The position numbers and the translations under genes are program-made. From SAR202 cluster bacterium (lineage in GTDB: Bacteria; Chloroflexota; Dehalococcoidia; Lucifugimonadales; UBA2962), in NCBI GenBank assembly GCA_009392275.1, contig VFGV01000003.1:1-64000 (forward strand): a DNA stretch of 64,000 bases, read 5' to 3'. Below the pieces are notes generated by a model. The model worked only from the letters and a program-made list of their open reading frames with translations. It was not told the DNA's origin and made no database searches. Below are positions 33,968 through 42,643 of this stretch, one piece after another (the stretch's first letter is position 1; each line of letters begins with the position of its first letter).

Positions 33968-34537
33968 TTACTGTGGCTTTATTTCTGATTGCGAGTGAGT
34001 ATGAAAATGTTCAACATCATCAGTTTGCAGAGTTGTTTGATCTGGACGAATTGTCGAATTATACTCCTCTGGGCTTATAGAACGAAGTTTTTCATGTTCT
34101 GCCAAATGATCCATATATAGTATGCCATTAAGATGATCCACTTCATGCTCTAGCACCTGTGCAAGCAACGAATCAGCTTTAATACGAATCATTTTGGACT
34201 GCAGATCTAACGCACGGAATTTAACCCATATTGACCTCTCCACAGTGCCGACATAGCCTGGCACACTAAGGCATCCTTCTTCAACCATTCGAGATCCTTC
34301 CCTGTAAATGATTTCAGGATTAATATATATACGTGCTTCTTCCTCAGGAATCTGAACTACAATTAACCTCTTTAGCACACCAACCTGGTTAGCCGCGAGC
34401 CCAACTCCTCCAGCATCATTCATCGTATCAATCATGTCATATGACAAACGTTTTATAGAGCCGTCAATTGTTTTAATTTTACGAGCTTTTTGACGTAAAA
34501 TTTTGTTTGGAAACGTGATTATTGGAAGAATAGCCAT
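33968..34537 (-). CDS. def: peptide deformylase
   Basis: Metalloenzyme removing the N-formyl group from new proteins. All three motifs are present: GVGLAANQVG, EGCLSVPG (metal Cys) and HEVDHLNG (two metal His and the catalytic Glu). At 189 aa it has a C-terminal tail of about 30 residues beyond the catalytic core, rich in Gln/Thr/His (HFHTHSQ), not seen in minimal enzymes. It is the first gene of the long minus-strand run. Confidence 0.97.
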   Translation of the reverse strand: MAILPIITFPNKILRQKARKIKTIDGSIKRLSYDMIDTMNDAGGVGLAANQVGVLKRLIVVQIPEEEARIYINPEIIYREGSRMVEEGCLSVPGYVGTVERSIWVKFRALDLQSKMIRIKADSLLAQVLEHEVDHLNGILYMDHLAEHEKLRSISPEEYNSTIRPDQTTLQTDDVEHFHTHSQSEIKPQ

Positions 34538-34756
34538 TTACGTTGTGCCCTGATAAATTTTAAGCTTCTGTGGAAATTGATTATTTCTTGAAGAAGTTAT
34601 TAGGTGATTATACCAGTAGAAAAGACATGATATACGTGAATTACTCATTTTCAGATTATACCGAGCGAATATGGTAATAATTACAAATACAATAAACAGA
34701 TAGCGCTGTTAAAATAAATTTTCGTCAATTCAAATTATTGGGGAATACTAAACAGA

Positions 34757-36067
34757 ATGATCATCGCAGCAGTGATTTTTGGTATTACATATATGGCAAT
34801 AGCTATGAGTCGTATACCAAGTGCAATTATAGCTATTATTGGCGCGACTGCTATGGTAACAGCATTAGCAATTGTGTCTGACTTCTCTCCTCATGAAGCT
34901 TTAAGTTACGTTGATTTAGAAGTTATATTCTTGTTAGCTGGAATGATGGTATTAGCCGATGTAATGTCGCGAACTGGAGCATTCGAATGGGCAGCCCGCC
35001 AAGGAGCTCGTGTTGTAAAGGGCAATGGTTTCTTCCTAATCATTTTGCTATCTCTTATAACTGCAGTAGGATCCGCTTTGCTAGATAACGTAACCACGGT
35101 TGTTATTATGGTTCCGATTACGCTAAGTCTTTGCAAAAGTTTGGATCTCAACCCTATTCCCTTCCTATTAGCCGAAGTATATGCTTCTAATATTGGAGGC
35201 ACAGCCACAATAGTTGGAGACCCGCCCAACATTATTGTTGCTAGCCAAGCAAACATATCATTCTCCGAATTTTTCATTAACATGGCTCCTGTTTCTGCGT
35301 TATCATTATGCGCTTTATTTGCTTTGCTATATTTTTGGTTTAAAGATGGAGTCAAGGTTAGCCCACAAAAAAAAGACCAACTAATATCGGAGACTCAATC
35401 TGATTTAATTAAAGACCCAAATTTATTGAAGAAGAGTTTATTTGTTTTCTCTTTAACAATAATTGGTTTTTTCTTTGCCGACCAGATCGGAATAAGCCCT
35501 GCATTTGTGGCAATGGGTGGAGCTGCGCTAGTGTTATTAGTAAGTGGCTTAAACCCAGCAGAGGTACTTAAGGAAGTTGAATGGACGACACTTTGCTTTT
35601 TCGCGGGTCTCTTTATGCTGGTAGGCGGTCTCGAGCATGTTGGCATTATAGACAGGATAAGCGAGTGGATTGTAAGTTTATCTGCAAACTCCGATGGTAC
35701 TATCACACAGGATTCAGAGCGAAATTTGAGCATCATAATGGTATGGCTTAGCGGAGGTCTGTCAGCATTTATTGATAACATACCATTTGCAACAACTATG
35801 ACTCCAGTAGTAAGTGATTTGCTTAGCAATAACGAATCTCTGACATCAAGTGGATCGACTAATCCTTTATGGTGGGCCTTAACCCTAGGCGCAGATCTAG
35901 GAGGTAACTTTACTATAGTTGGCGCTTCTGCAAACGTTGTTGTTTTCACAGTTGCAAGGGCCAGCGGATATCCGATTAGTTTCTTTCAGTTTTTTAAGTA
36001 CGGAGCCTTAATTTCCATTATCAGCTTAGCAATATCATGTGCCTATATATTGCTTAGATATTACTAA
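34757..36067 (+). CDS. ArsB/NhaD-type ion transporter
   Basis: Membrane protein of 436 aa with 11-12 helices from the ArsB/NhaD (ion transporter) superfamily. Diagnostic stretches: LLAGMMVLADVMSRTGAFEW, ALLDNVTTVVIMVPIT, the NIGGTATIVGDPPNIIVAS hairpin and GADLGGNFTIVGASANVVV in the second half (inverted repeat). It may exchange Na+/H+ or move an oxyanion; the ligand is not decided. GGGGAATA lies upstream of the ATG. No ars genes are near. Confidence 0.88.
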   Translation: MIIAAVIFGITYMAIAMSRIPSAIIAIIGATAMVTALAIVSDFSPHEALSYVDLEVIFLLAGMMVLADVMSRTGAFEWAARQGARVVKGNGFFLIILLSLITAVGSALLDNVTTVVIMVPITLSLCKSLDLNPIPFLLAEVYASNIGGTATIVGDPPNIIVASQANISFSEFFINMAPVSALSLCALFALLYFWFKDGVKVSPQKKDQLISETQSDLIKDPNLLKKSLFVFSLTIIGFFFADQIGISPAFVAMGGAALVLLVSGLNPAEVLKEVEWTTLCFFAGLFMLVGGLEHVGIIDRISEWIVSLSANSDGTITQDSERNLSIIMVWLSGGLSAFIDNIPFATTMTPVVSDLLSNNESLTSSGSTNPLWWALTLGADLGGNFTIVGASANVVVFTVARASGYPISFFQFFKYGALISIISLAISCAYILLRYY

Positions 36068-36084
36068 TTGAATCTAATCTGAAA

Positions 36085-37815
36085 CTATCGACGTCCGAAC
36101 TGACTCTCAAGATAATTACTATTCAGGTGAATCACTGTAGGTCTTCCATGAGCACATGTTTGGGGTTCTTTACATATTTCCAGTGATTTAATAAGTTCTT
36201 GCATTTCCACTAAAGACAACGTCTTTCCCGCCCGAACAGCTGCATGACATGCAATAGTCTTGACTGCTGCATCTCGACGATCGTCAACATTTTCACGTAA
36301 TAGATTGGTTATAACATCAATAAATCCATCCTTTGGATCACTGGAATTAAATATAGTGGGCACGCCTCTTAAAATATAAGAGGAATCTCCAAAATGCTCA
36401 AAAACAAAGCCAATATCACTGAGTAAATCTGTAATGGAATCCATTGAATCAATTAAGTGGGACTCCAAATCCACAACGACACTATCTAATAAGGCTTGAG
36501 AAGCCGATGTATTTACACCACTTAAAAAATCCTCATAGAGAACCCTTTCATGAGCTGCATGCTGATCTATAACATAAATCCCATCCGGACCTTCATTCAC
36601 AATATAAGTATTTTTAACCTGACCTAAAACCCGCAATAATGGCAAAACTTTGACATGGGAAAATTGGCTGTCGGTGTCAATAGTATGATGTTGAATCATA
36701 GATTCCAGAATATTTGTCGTTCGATTTTCTGAAGATTTCAAATTGGAAGTCCAAAATGATCCGGATCTTGCAACATTTTCTGAAAACTTTTTACTAACTT
36801 CGTATGTTGTCGGTGTAGGTATGCCAGATTCTTCTATCAAGGTTTGGCGAATGCTTTGATGCACAGCACTAAATACAGCACTGGAATCTAAAAACCTAAC
36901 CTCAGTTTTAGCTGGATGAACATTTACATCAACCTCAGCAGGGTTTAGTTTTATGTCGATAACACATACTGGAAACTTTCGTTCAGGCAACAAATTATGG
37001 TATCCCTGTGTTACAGCCTGATTCAAAAGAGGACTTGAAATCCACCTGCCATTCACAAAAATGTGGATATTGGCACGATTTGATCTATTTATTTTTGTCG
37101 AGCTAATCAAACCCTGAACATTTATGTCATTACCAGTGAAGTTTTTTATCGGAATCATATTTTCGGATAATTCAACACCATATATACCAGTAAAAGCATC
37201 AATTAATTGCCCATTACCTGGAGTGATAAACTTGTTTTTGCCTCCTAGAGTTAAATTCCAAGCGACATCGGGATATGCCAGAGCATATTTTGAACATAAA
37301 TTAACGATCTTGGAAGATTCGGCTCCTGGCGACCTTAAGAATTTTCTTCTGGCAGGAAAATTCGCAAACAGATTTGACACTGTTATAGACGTTCCTAATG
37401 GAGATCCCTGATCTGTAATATTTACAATATCTCCTTCAATCAAATGAATCTTTGTTCCTATATCTTGAGTAACCGGGCGTGAAATCATTGTGGTATCGGA
37501 TACAGCTGATATGCTAGCTAGTGCCTCACCTCTAAAACCGAGTGTCCTTATCTGATCTAGCCCTTCAATAGTTTGTAATTTACTGGTTGCAAACCTATGA
37601 AATGCTAATGCCATTTGGGCAGACGAAATTCCCTGGCCGTCATCAACAACTTGTATAGTCTGAATACCGCCATGCTGGACGATGACATCCACTCTTTTTG
37701 AGCCTGCATCAAGAGAGTTTTCAATTAACTCCTTAACTATAGATACGGGCCGTTCTACTACCTCACCTGCAGCTATTAGAGAAGATACACCTTTATCAAG
37801 AATATTTATAATCAT
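36085..37815 (-). CDS. mutL: DNA mismatch repair protein MutL
   Basis: ATPase and nicking component of mismatch repair, 576 aa from the Met at 37815 (an upstream frame start at 37920 is not family-like). GHKL motifs: ELIENSLDAG, DDGQGI, GFRGEALASISAVS. C-terminal dimerisation/endonuclease domain has DQHAAHERVLYEDF, matching the DQHA-x2-E-x4-E nickase motif, plus ACHAAVRAGK and CAHGRPT. So it should be the nicking type used with strand signals other than MutH. No Shine-Dalgarno precedes the ATG. mutS is not in the window. Confidence 0.95.
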   Translation of the reverse strand: MIINILDKGVSSLIAAGEVVERPVSIVKELIENSLDAGSKRVDVIVQHGGIQTIQVVDDGQGISSAQMALAFHRFATSKLQTIEGLDQIRTLGFRGEALASISAVSDTTMISRPVTQDIGTKIHLIEGDIVNITDQGSPLGTSITVSNLFANFPARRKFLRSPGAESSKIVNLCSKYALAYPDVAWNLTLGGKNKFITPGNGQLIDAFTGIYGVELSENMIPIKNFTGNDINVQGLISSTKINRSNRANIHIFVNGRWISSPLLNQAVTQGYHNLLPERKFPVCVIDIKLNPAEVDVNVHPAKTEVRFLDSSAVFSAVHQSIRQTLIEESGIPTPTTYEVSKKFSENVARSGSFWTSNLKSSENRTTNILESMIQHHTIDTDSQFSHVKVLPLLRVLGQVKNTYIVNEGPDGIYVIDQHAAHERVLYEDFLSGVNTSASQALLDSVVVDLESHLIDSMDSITDLLSDIGFVFEHFGDSSYILRGVPTIFNSSDPKDGFIDVITNLLRENVDDRRDAAVKTIACHAAVRAGKTLSLVEMQELIKSLEICKEPQTCAHGRPTVIHLNSNYLESQFGRR

Positions 37816-37879
37816 GTTAAGGCGATTATACTGAAAATTCCATGTATCAGTAAAAATGTTAATTTTGTAAAATACATGA

Positions 37880-38854
37880 ATGAATAAAATACAAATGTAT
37901 CGCCCAACACTTAATGACATTCAAGCAGCTCATAAAAGAATCAAGCGGTATGTAACAAGAACTCCGTTGCATCGCTATCGCACTTTAGAAAATTTAATCG
38001 ATGCTGAAGTGTATGTGAAACACGAAAACCATCAGCCTCTAGGTGCATTTAAAATGCGTGGAGGTGTAAATCACTTAATGAAAATGTCATCTGAGCAAAA
38101 AAAGAAGGGTGTAGTTACAGCATCCTCGGGTAACCACGGCCAGTCTATTGCGTACGCTGCAAAACTTCATGAAATAGAAGCCGTGATCATTGTCCCGGAG
38201 AATGCCAACCCTGGGAAAGTTGCATCGATGAAATCTTTAGGTGCAGACGTCAGGTTTTATGGCAAAGATTTCGATGAATCGAGATCCGAAGTAGAAAGAC
38301 TATCTAAAGAAGAGGGTTATACATATATTCATTCAGCAAATACTCCAGACTTAATAGAGGGTGTAGGCACCTACACTTTAGAAATATTAGAAGATCTACC
38401 GACAACAGATGTAATCGTTGTCCCAGTCGGTGCCGGCAGCGGTGCTTGTGGAACAGCTATTGCTGCAAAATCAATTAATCCTAAAATAGAGGTTATCGGA
38501 GTTCAGTCGAAAGCTGCTCCTGCTGCATATTTATCTTGGAAATCAGGTGATTTACAGTCTAATCCTAATAAGACTATCGCCGAAGGCTTAGGAACAGCCC
38601 TTGGATTTTCCTACACTATAGAAATTATGCGGGATTTAATGGATGATTTTATTTTGGTCTCAGATGAAGAACTGGAATCGGCTGTTTTATTACTGCTAGA
38701 ACACACTCATAATCTTACAGAACATGCTGGTGCTGCCTCTTTAGCTGGTGCATTAAAAATAAAAGATCGTTTAGTAGATAAGCGGGTTGTCCTTATAATG
38801 AGTGGTGGAAATTTATCTATGCAACACCTGAGAAACATAATTAACAAGAAATAG
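37880..38854 (+). CDS. threonine/serine dehydratase family PLP enzyme
   Basis: Fold-type II PLP enzyme of 324 aa, deaminating Thr/Ser or racemising Ser. PLP lysine in GAFKMRGG, SSGNHGQS, the phosphate loop VPVGAGSGACG and the final SGGNLS are all present. There is no C-terminal ACT regulatory domain, so it resembles the catabolic form or serine racemase-like enzymes. The start is divergent from mutL by 64 nt and lacks a Shine-Dalgarno (second Met at residue 6). Its 3' end overlaps pyrD by 14 nt in convergent orientation. Confidence 0.9.
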   Translation: MNKIQMYRPTLNDIQAAHKRIKRYVTRTPLHRYRTLENLIDAEVYVKHENHQPLGAFKMRGGVNHLMKMSSEQKKKGVVTASSGNHGQSIAYAAKLHEIEAVIIVPENANPGKVASMKSLGADVRFYGKDFDESRSEVERLSKEEGYTYIHSANTPDLIEGVGTYTLEILEDLPTTDVIVVPVGAGSGACGTAIAAKSINPKIEVIGVQSKAAPAAYLSWKSGDLQSNPNKTIAEGLGTALGFSYTIEIMRDLMDDFILVSDEELESAVLLLLEHTHNLTEHAGAASLAGALKIKDRLVDKRVVLIMSGGNLSMQHLRNIINKK

Positions 38855-39884
38855 AATCGACAGAATAAATATCCGCTACGTTCCCTATTCCTTCTCTCCT
38901 CATTCTTATTAATAATTCTCTTTTAATATGTCTTATTGCCAAAGGCCCTCTGTATACCAGGGCTGTGTAGATCTGAGCGGTGTTTGCTCCAGCTCGCAAG
39001 GCACTGAATACATCATCTCCTGTAAAAATACCTCCACATGCATTGATTATTGGTATATCCCCCAGGTTTGAGCGGAAATATGACACCATCTGCAAGGTAG
39101 ATTTTAATAACGGCGCCCCACTTAACCCTCCCTGACCTACTGAAAGTCTGGGGTCTATAGTGGGATGGCTATTTGCTAATGTAATACCATCGGCCCCGGA
39201 ATCAATGCAAATTCTCGCCAATTTAAATGAATCTTCAATTTCATGGAGTTCGTCTATATGTGGAGGCAACTTTATTATTAACGGTTTTTCGGTTAAATCT
39301 CGTATAGCATTTATCATTTCAGATAACTTACCAGAGTCATGAAATGTTTTTAATCCAGAAGTGTTCGGAGAGCTAATGTTGACCTCTAGCCCAGAGACGA
39401 ATGGTGATAATTGAGCGCAAGACTTTTGCATACTAGTTATATCAGTTCCCGATATACTTCCAAAAACTGGTGACAACTTGATGTCATTTAAGGATTTGAG
39501 TGATTCGATTGCATATTTTATGCCCTTGCTAGGAAAACCCATACAATTTAATATCGCTTTTTGATCTGGATCTCGAAGCAATCGAGGTTTAGGATGTCCT
39601 GGCTGAGGATCTAGTACAACTGTGCCAGCAGTAATATAACCAAAATCTAATTCAGATAATGCCCGGAGCATACGAAAATCCTTATCGAAACCAGCTGCAA
39701 GACCTATGGGACTTGATATAGAAATACCACTGATTTCAGTATTTAATTGAGGGTTGTCTGAATTGATATAATTACCAAACAAAATCCATGGGGAATTAAA
39801 TCTCAGAATTGTTTCTGCAAGGTTTTGAGCCGTTTCCGGCGGCAAAAACAAAAGTAGCCGTAATATTAAATTGCGATATAACAT
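38841..39884 (-). CDS. pyrD: dihydroorotate dehydrogenase, class 2 (quinone-linked)
   Basis: FMN enzyme of pyrimidine biosynthesis, 347 aa, tied to the membrane by its N-terminal helices (the ETAQNLAETILRF region). AAGFDKD, EVNISSPNTSG with the catalytic Ser of class 2, KLPP, and GQGGLSGAPL are present. The usual NRMGF of this class reads NCMGF, an Arg-to-Cys change in the orotate site region. It overlaps the 3' end of the dehydratase by 14 nt. Confidence 0.95.
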   Translation of the reverse strand: MLYRNLILRLLLFLPPETAQNLAETILRFNSPWILFGNYINSDNPQLNTEISGISISSPIGLAAGFDKDFRMLRALSELDFGYITAGTVVLDPQPGHPKPRLLRDPDQKAILNCMGFPSKGIKYAIESLKSLNDIKLSPVFGSISGTDITSMQKSCAQLSPFVSGLEVNISSPNTSGLKTFHDSGKLSEMINAIRDLTEKPLIIKLPPHIDELHEIEDSFKLARICIDSGADGITLANSHPTIDPRLSVGQGGLSGAPLLKSTLQMVSYFRSNLGDIPIINACGGIFTGDDVFSALRAGANTAQIYTALVYRGPLAIRHIKRELLIRMRREGIGNVADIYSVDSISC

Positions 39885-39944
39885 TAACCAAATTATAAAA
39901 TAGTTATTACAATAAGAACTAGTAATGGATCACAAAACGAAAAA

Positions 39945-40697
39945 ATGAATTTAGATTTTGAGCGTGGAGAACCTCAGAAACCCAAAGGACACGCATTTAT
40001 ATACTTTACAGGTACGGAGTCTGATTCCACATATTTTGCAACCTACCTAATGGTGCAGCCAATAAATGTGGATGTTTCTAAATACGTACCACCTTTTTTA
40101 ATGAACCAAATGGGTGAATTAGAAAAAGATTTATCAGCTTTCGCATTTCCTCCTTCACCAGAACAGATTGATAGCTTAGATGACATAAAATATTTAGCCG
40201 AAATCAGAGAGGATGATTTAATTTACGGCGGAAAAATCCAAAGCAACGATCCAACGGCTGCGTTAATTAAAGTAAATGAAATTCTTGAGTGGTATTCAAG
40301 TGTTTACGAATCCAATAATAAACTCCTATCAAATAAAACGATCGACTCAGAAAATGGTACAAATGTTAACGAAGTTGTATATAGCCTAATGAATGATCGA
40401 GACAAGCTTGAAGAACTTACCAAGTTGATAGGTAAACTTCGATACGATGTTGATGTCACAGAAGAGAGACTATCTCAAGAAACTGAAGAACAAATTAAAC
40501 TGCTTTCGAAACATCTTCCAGAAAGTCACGAGATATCAAAAATAATATCAGCTGCAAAGGGAGCACAGAGCACTGATCACAAGCTGGCTGATCTATACCT
40601 TCAACGATCATTTCATTTAATAAACGAGGCTTTTGATGATTTAACTAATATCGACAGAGAAATTAAAAAGTTGGAGGAGATGGGCCCTGTCAACTAA
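39945..40697 (+). CDS. conserved hypothetical protein with C-terminal coiled coil
   Basis: A 250-aa soluble protein not matched to a known family. The first 130 residues appear globular (KGHAFIYFTG, ATYLMVQPINVDVSKYVPPF, SLDDIKYLAEIREDDLIYGG). The remaining part is a long charged helical region with heptad-like repeats (LMNDRDKLEELTKLIGKLRYDVDVTEERLSQETEEQ, and so on). No signal peptide or membrane helix. It is convergent with ribokinase, overlapping by 8 nt. Confidence 0.75.
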   Translation: MNLDFERGEPQKPKGHAFIYFTGTESDSTYFATYLMVQPINVDVSKYVPPFLMNQMGELEKDLSAFAFPPSPEQIDSLDDIKYLAEIREDDLIYGGKIQSNDPTAALIKVNEILEWYSSVYESNNKLLSNKTIDSENGTNVNEVVYSLMNDRDKLEELTKLIGKLRYDVDVTEERLSQETEEQIKLLSKHLPESHEISKIISAAKGAQSTDHKLADLYLQRSFHLINEAFDDLTNIDREIKKLEEMGPVN

Positions 40698-41640
40698 TTA
40701 AAGAGTCAACTTGAGACCTTGCAGGCATCGACATTTGTGCACCTGATTTAGACACAGCTAGCGAACCAGCCGCACAGCCCTTTTTAACTGCTTCACGTAA
40801 TGATAATTTTTCAGCAATTGACACGGTAAATGCCGCTCCAAACGCGTCTCCAGCAGCTACTGAATCTACAACATCTGTTGGTACAGAAGACACGAAACCA
40901 GATTCACCTGCGCTTTCATAATAAGCCCCTAGTTCTCCCATTTTGATCACTACTGTCGACACCCCTAACTTGAGCAAAATTGCAGATGCCTTTCTTGCTG
41001 AAACCTGATCTACAACTTTAATTCCAGTCAAAAATTCTGCTTCATTTTGATTGGGCATAATGACATCTGCAAACGGTATTATCTCTTTTATGTTATTGTC
41101 AGATGGAGCCGGGTCAAATATAACAGGAATTCCCAAAACATTGGCATCTTTAGCAACCTTTTTCGTTACTTTTAATGGCAACTCGTTTTGGATCATTAAC
41201 GCATCTACATCCGGCAAGCATTCTTGCGCAGCCTTGATTTCACAAGTGTCCGCCAACATATTTGCGCCCCTGACTTGAATTATGTAGTTTTGACCATTTT
41301 TATCTAATAGGATTATTGCTATTCCAGACTTTGCATCAGAATCTTTATAAACACATCTGACGTCAATCCCCTCTGCAAGCAGATTTGCAAGTAATTGTTC
41401 TCCATATTGATCGTCTCCAATACGGCCTATTAAAGATACTCTTGCTCCCATCCTCGATGCGCCAACTGCTTGGTTAGCTCCTTTGCCTCCTGGAGTTATA
41501 TTAAGATTATTTCCAGTAACTGTCTGGCCAGGCTCAGGTATTAAATCAGTTGATGTGATTAAATTAATATTAATCCCGCCCACAACCAATATTAACGGTG
41601 AGTATTCCAGTATTTCATGAACAGTTTCCACGTCAGCCAA
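40690..41640 (-). CDS. rbsK: ribokinase (PfkB family)
   Basis: PfkB-family sugar kinase of 316 aa, most like ribokinase. Signature regions are GGKGANQAVGASRMGARVSLIGRIG near the N-terminus and DSVAAGDAFGAAF near the C-terminus, with the catalytic Asp and anion hole. NPF-type variants with other sugars cannot be excluded. TTG start lies inside the HAD gene end (8-nt overlap), 4 nt after AAGGA, so translation is coupled. With rpiB elsewhere in the window it would feed ribose to the pentose phosphate pathway. Confidence 0.88.
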   Translation of the reverse strand: MADVETVHEILEYSPLILVVGGININLITSTDLIPEPGQTVTGNNLNITPGGKGANQAVGASRMGARVSLIGRIGDDQYGEQLLANLLAEGIDVRCVYKDSDAKSGIAIILLDKNGQNYIIQVRGANMLADTCEIKAAQECLPDVDALMIQNELPLKVTKKVAKDANVLGIPVIFDPAPSDNNIKEIIPFADVIMPNQNEAEFLTGIKVVDQVSARKASAILLKLGVSTVVIKMGELGAYYESAGESGFVSSVPTDVVDSVAAGDAFGAAFTVSIAEKLSLREAVKKGCAAGSLAVSKSGAQMSMPARSQVDSLIS

Positions 41641-42442
41641 TTAATCCTTTTTCCAGAAATGATGTCAATAAAATTGCAGGTCCATCTGATTCCACAGTCC
41701 CACACAAACTATCAGCTGACTTAATCACTTCTTCAGGAGAACCCTGTACAGCAACGCCTAGACCGGCCCATTTCAACATATGTATGTCATTGTATCCATT
41801 TCCGAAAGCCAATACGGATTCATTTGAAATACCTAGCCTAGTGCAAATAACCTCTAATGCTCTATGTTTACCAGAAAATGGATGCAAGATCTCACAAAAG
41901 TTGGGCAATGAACGTGTTATATGAAGTCCATCTTGAAAGTTGCCTATCAATTGTTTTTCTATCTCAGCTATTTCATTTTCGGCATCAACCAAAACAAAGC
42001 GTGTGGGTTTTTTATTCGCTATAGATTTCAAATCGTCAACTCTGACTATCTCTATGCCATTTCGATCTACATAGGATTCGGTCCACTGAGTTATTTTATT
42101 GACATATATTTTATGTTTAACAAAAACTAAAATCTCACCTGGCCAATTTTCGAGATAGTATAGTAAATCTAATGTCATTTTCTCTGTTAATGGCATATGC
42201 CAAATAACCCGAGATGTTATGGGATCTCCAATATGTGCCCCTTGAAATGAAACTATTGGAGAATCTAGATTTAACAAACGAGTAGCTGTTATAGCAGAAT
42301 TAAACGAACGGCCGGTCGCTATTGTAACTAATGCTCCAGCTTCACGGGTTCTACTCAAGGACCGTTGAGTGATCTCCGTAATTTCTTTATTTAAGTTTTT
42401 TATCGTGCCATCGATGTCTAATGCGATTAGTTTATACGTCAT
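41633..42442 (-). CDS. HAD-superfamily Cof-type phosphatase
   Basis: HAD hydrolase of the Cof/subclass IIB type, 269 aa. Motif I DIDGT with the nucleophile Asp is at residues 9-13, motif II in VTIATGRSF, the central Lys in the cap/core junction and motif IV GNGYNDIHML near the C-terminus. Likely substrate: a sugar phosphate, which fits its coupling to ribokinase (8-nt overlap), but this is not proven. Confidence 0.9.
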   Translation of the reverse strand: MTYKLIALDIDGTIKNLNKEITEITQRSLSRTREAGALVTIATGRSFNSAITATRLLNLDSPIVSFQGAHIGDPITSRVIWHMPLTEKMTLDLLYYLENWPGEILVFVKHKIYVNKITQWTESYVDRNGIEIVRVDDLKSIANKKPTRFVLVDAENEIAEIEKQLIGNFQDGLHITRSLPNFCEILHPFSGKHRALEVICTRLGISNESVLAFGNGYNDIHMLKWAGLGVAVQGSPEEVIKSADSLCGTVESDGPAILLTSFLEKGLIG

Positions 42443-42534
42443 ATAAAATCTATTACCTATGGAGTTGCTGTGATATTTTGCCCGTTATATATAATATTAT
42501 CTAACTCCATCAAAGATAGTGTTAATAAAAAATT

Positions 42535-42621
42535 ATGAATATAGGGCCAAGACAAATACTTTGGTTAATAACTGTACCAATTGTAATAGCCATACTGTTT
42601 CTGTCTATACGTGGAGTTTAA
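42535..42621 (+). CDS. possible 28-aa single-helix membrane microprotein
   Basis: A short frame (ATG 42535 to TAA 42621) encodes 28 residues: MNIGPRQ, then a hydrophobic helix ILWLITVPIVIAILFL, and a short SIRGV tail. The pattern (polar N-terminus, 16-18 nonpolar residues, Arg after) is that of a single membrane helix. No Shine-Dalgarno is seen. It fills the gap between the HAD phosphatase (divergent) and the molybdenum hydroxylase. It may be chance in AT-rich DNA. Confidence 0.3.
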   Translation: MNIGPRQILWLITVPIVIAILFLSIRGV

Positions 42622-42643
42622 TTAAGAAATTAAATTGATACAC

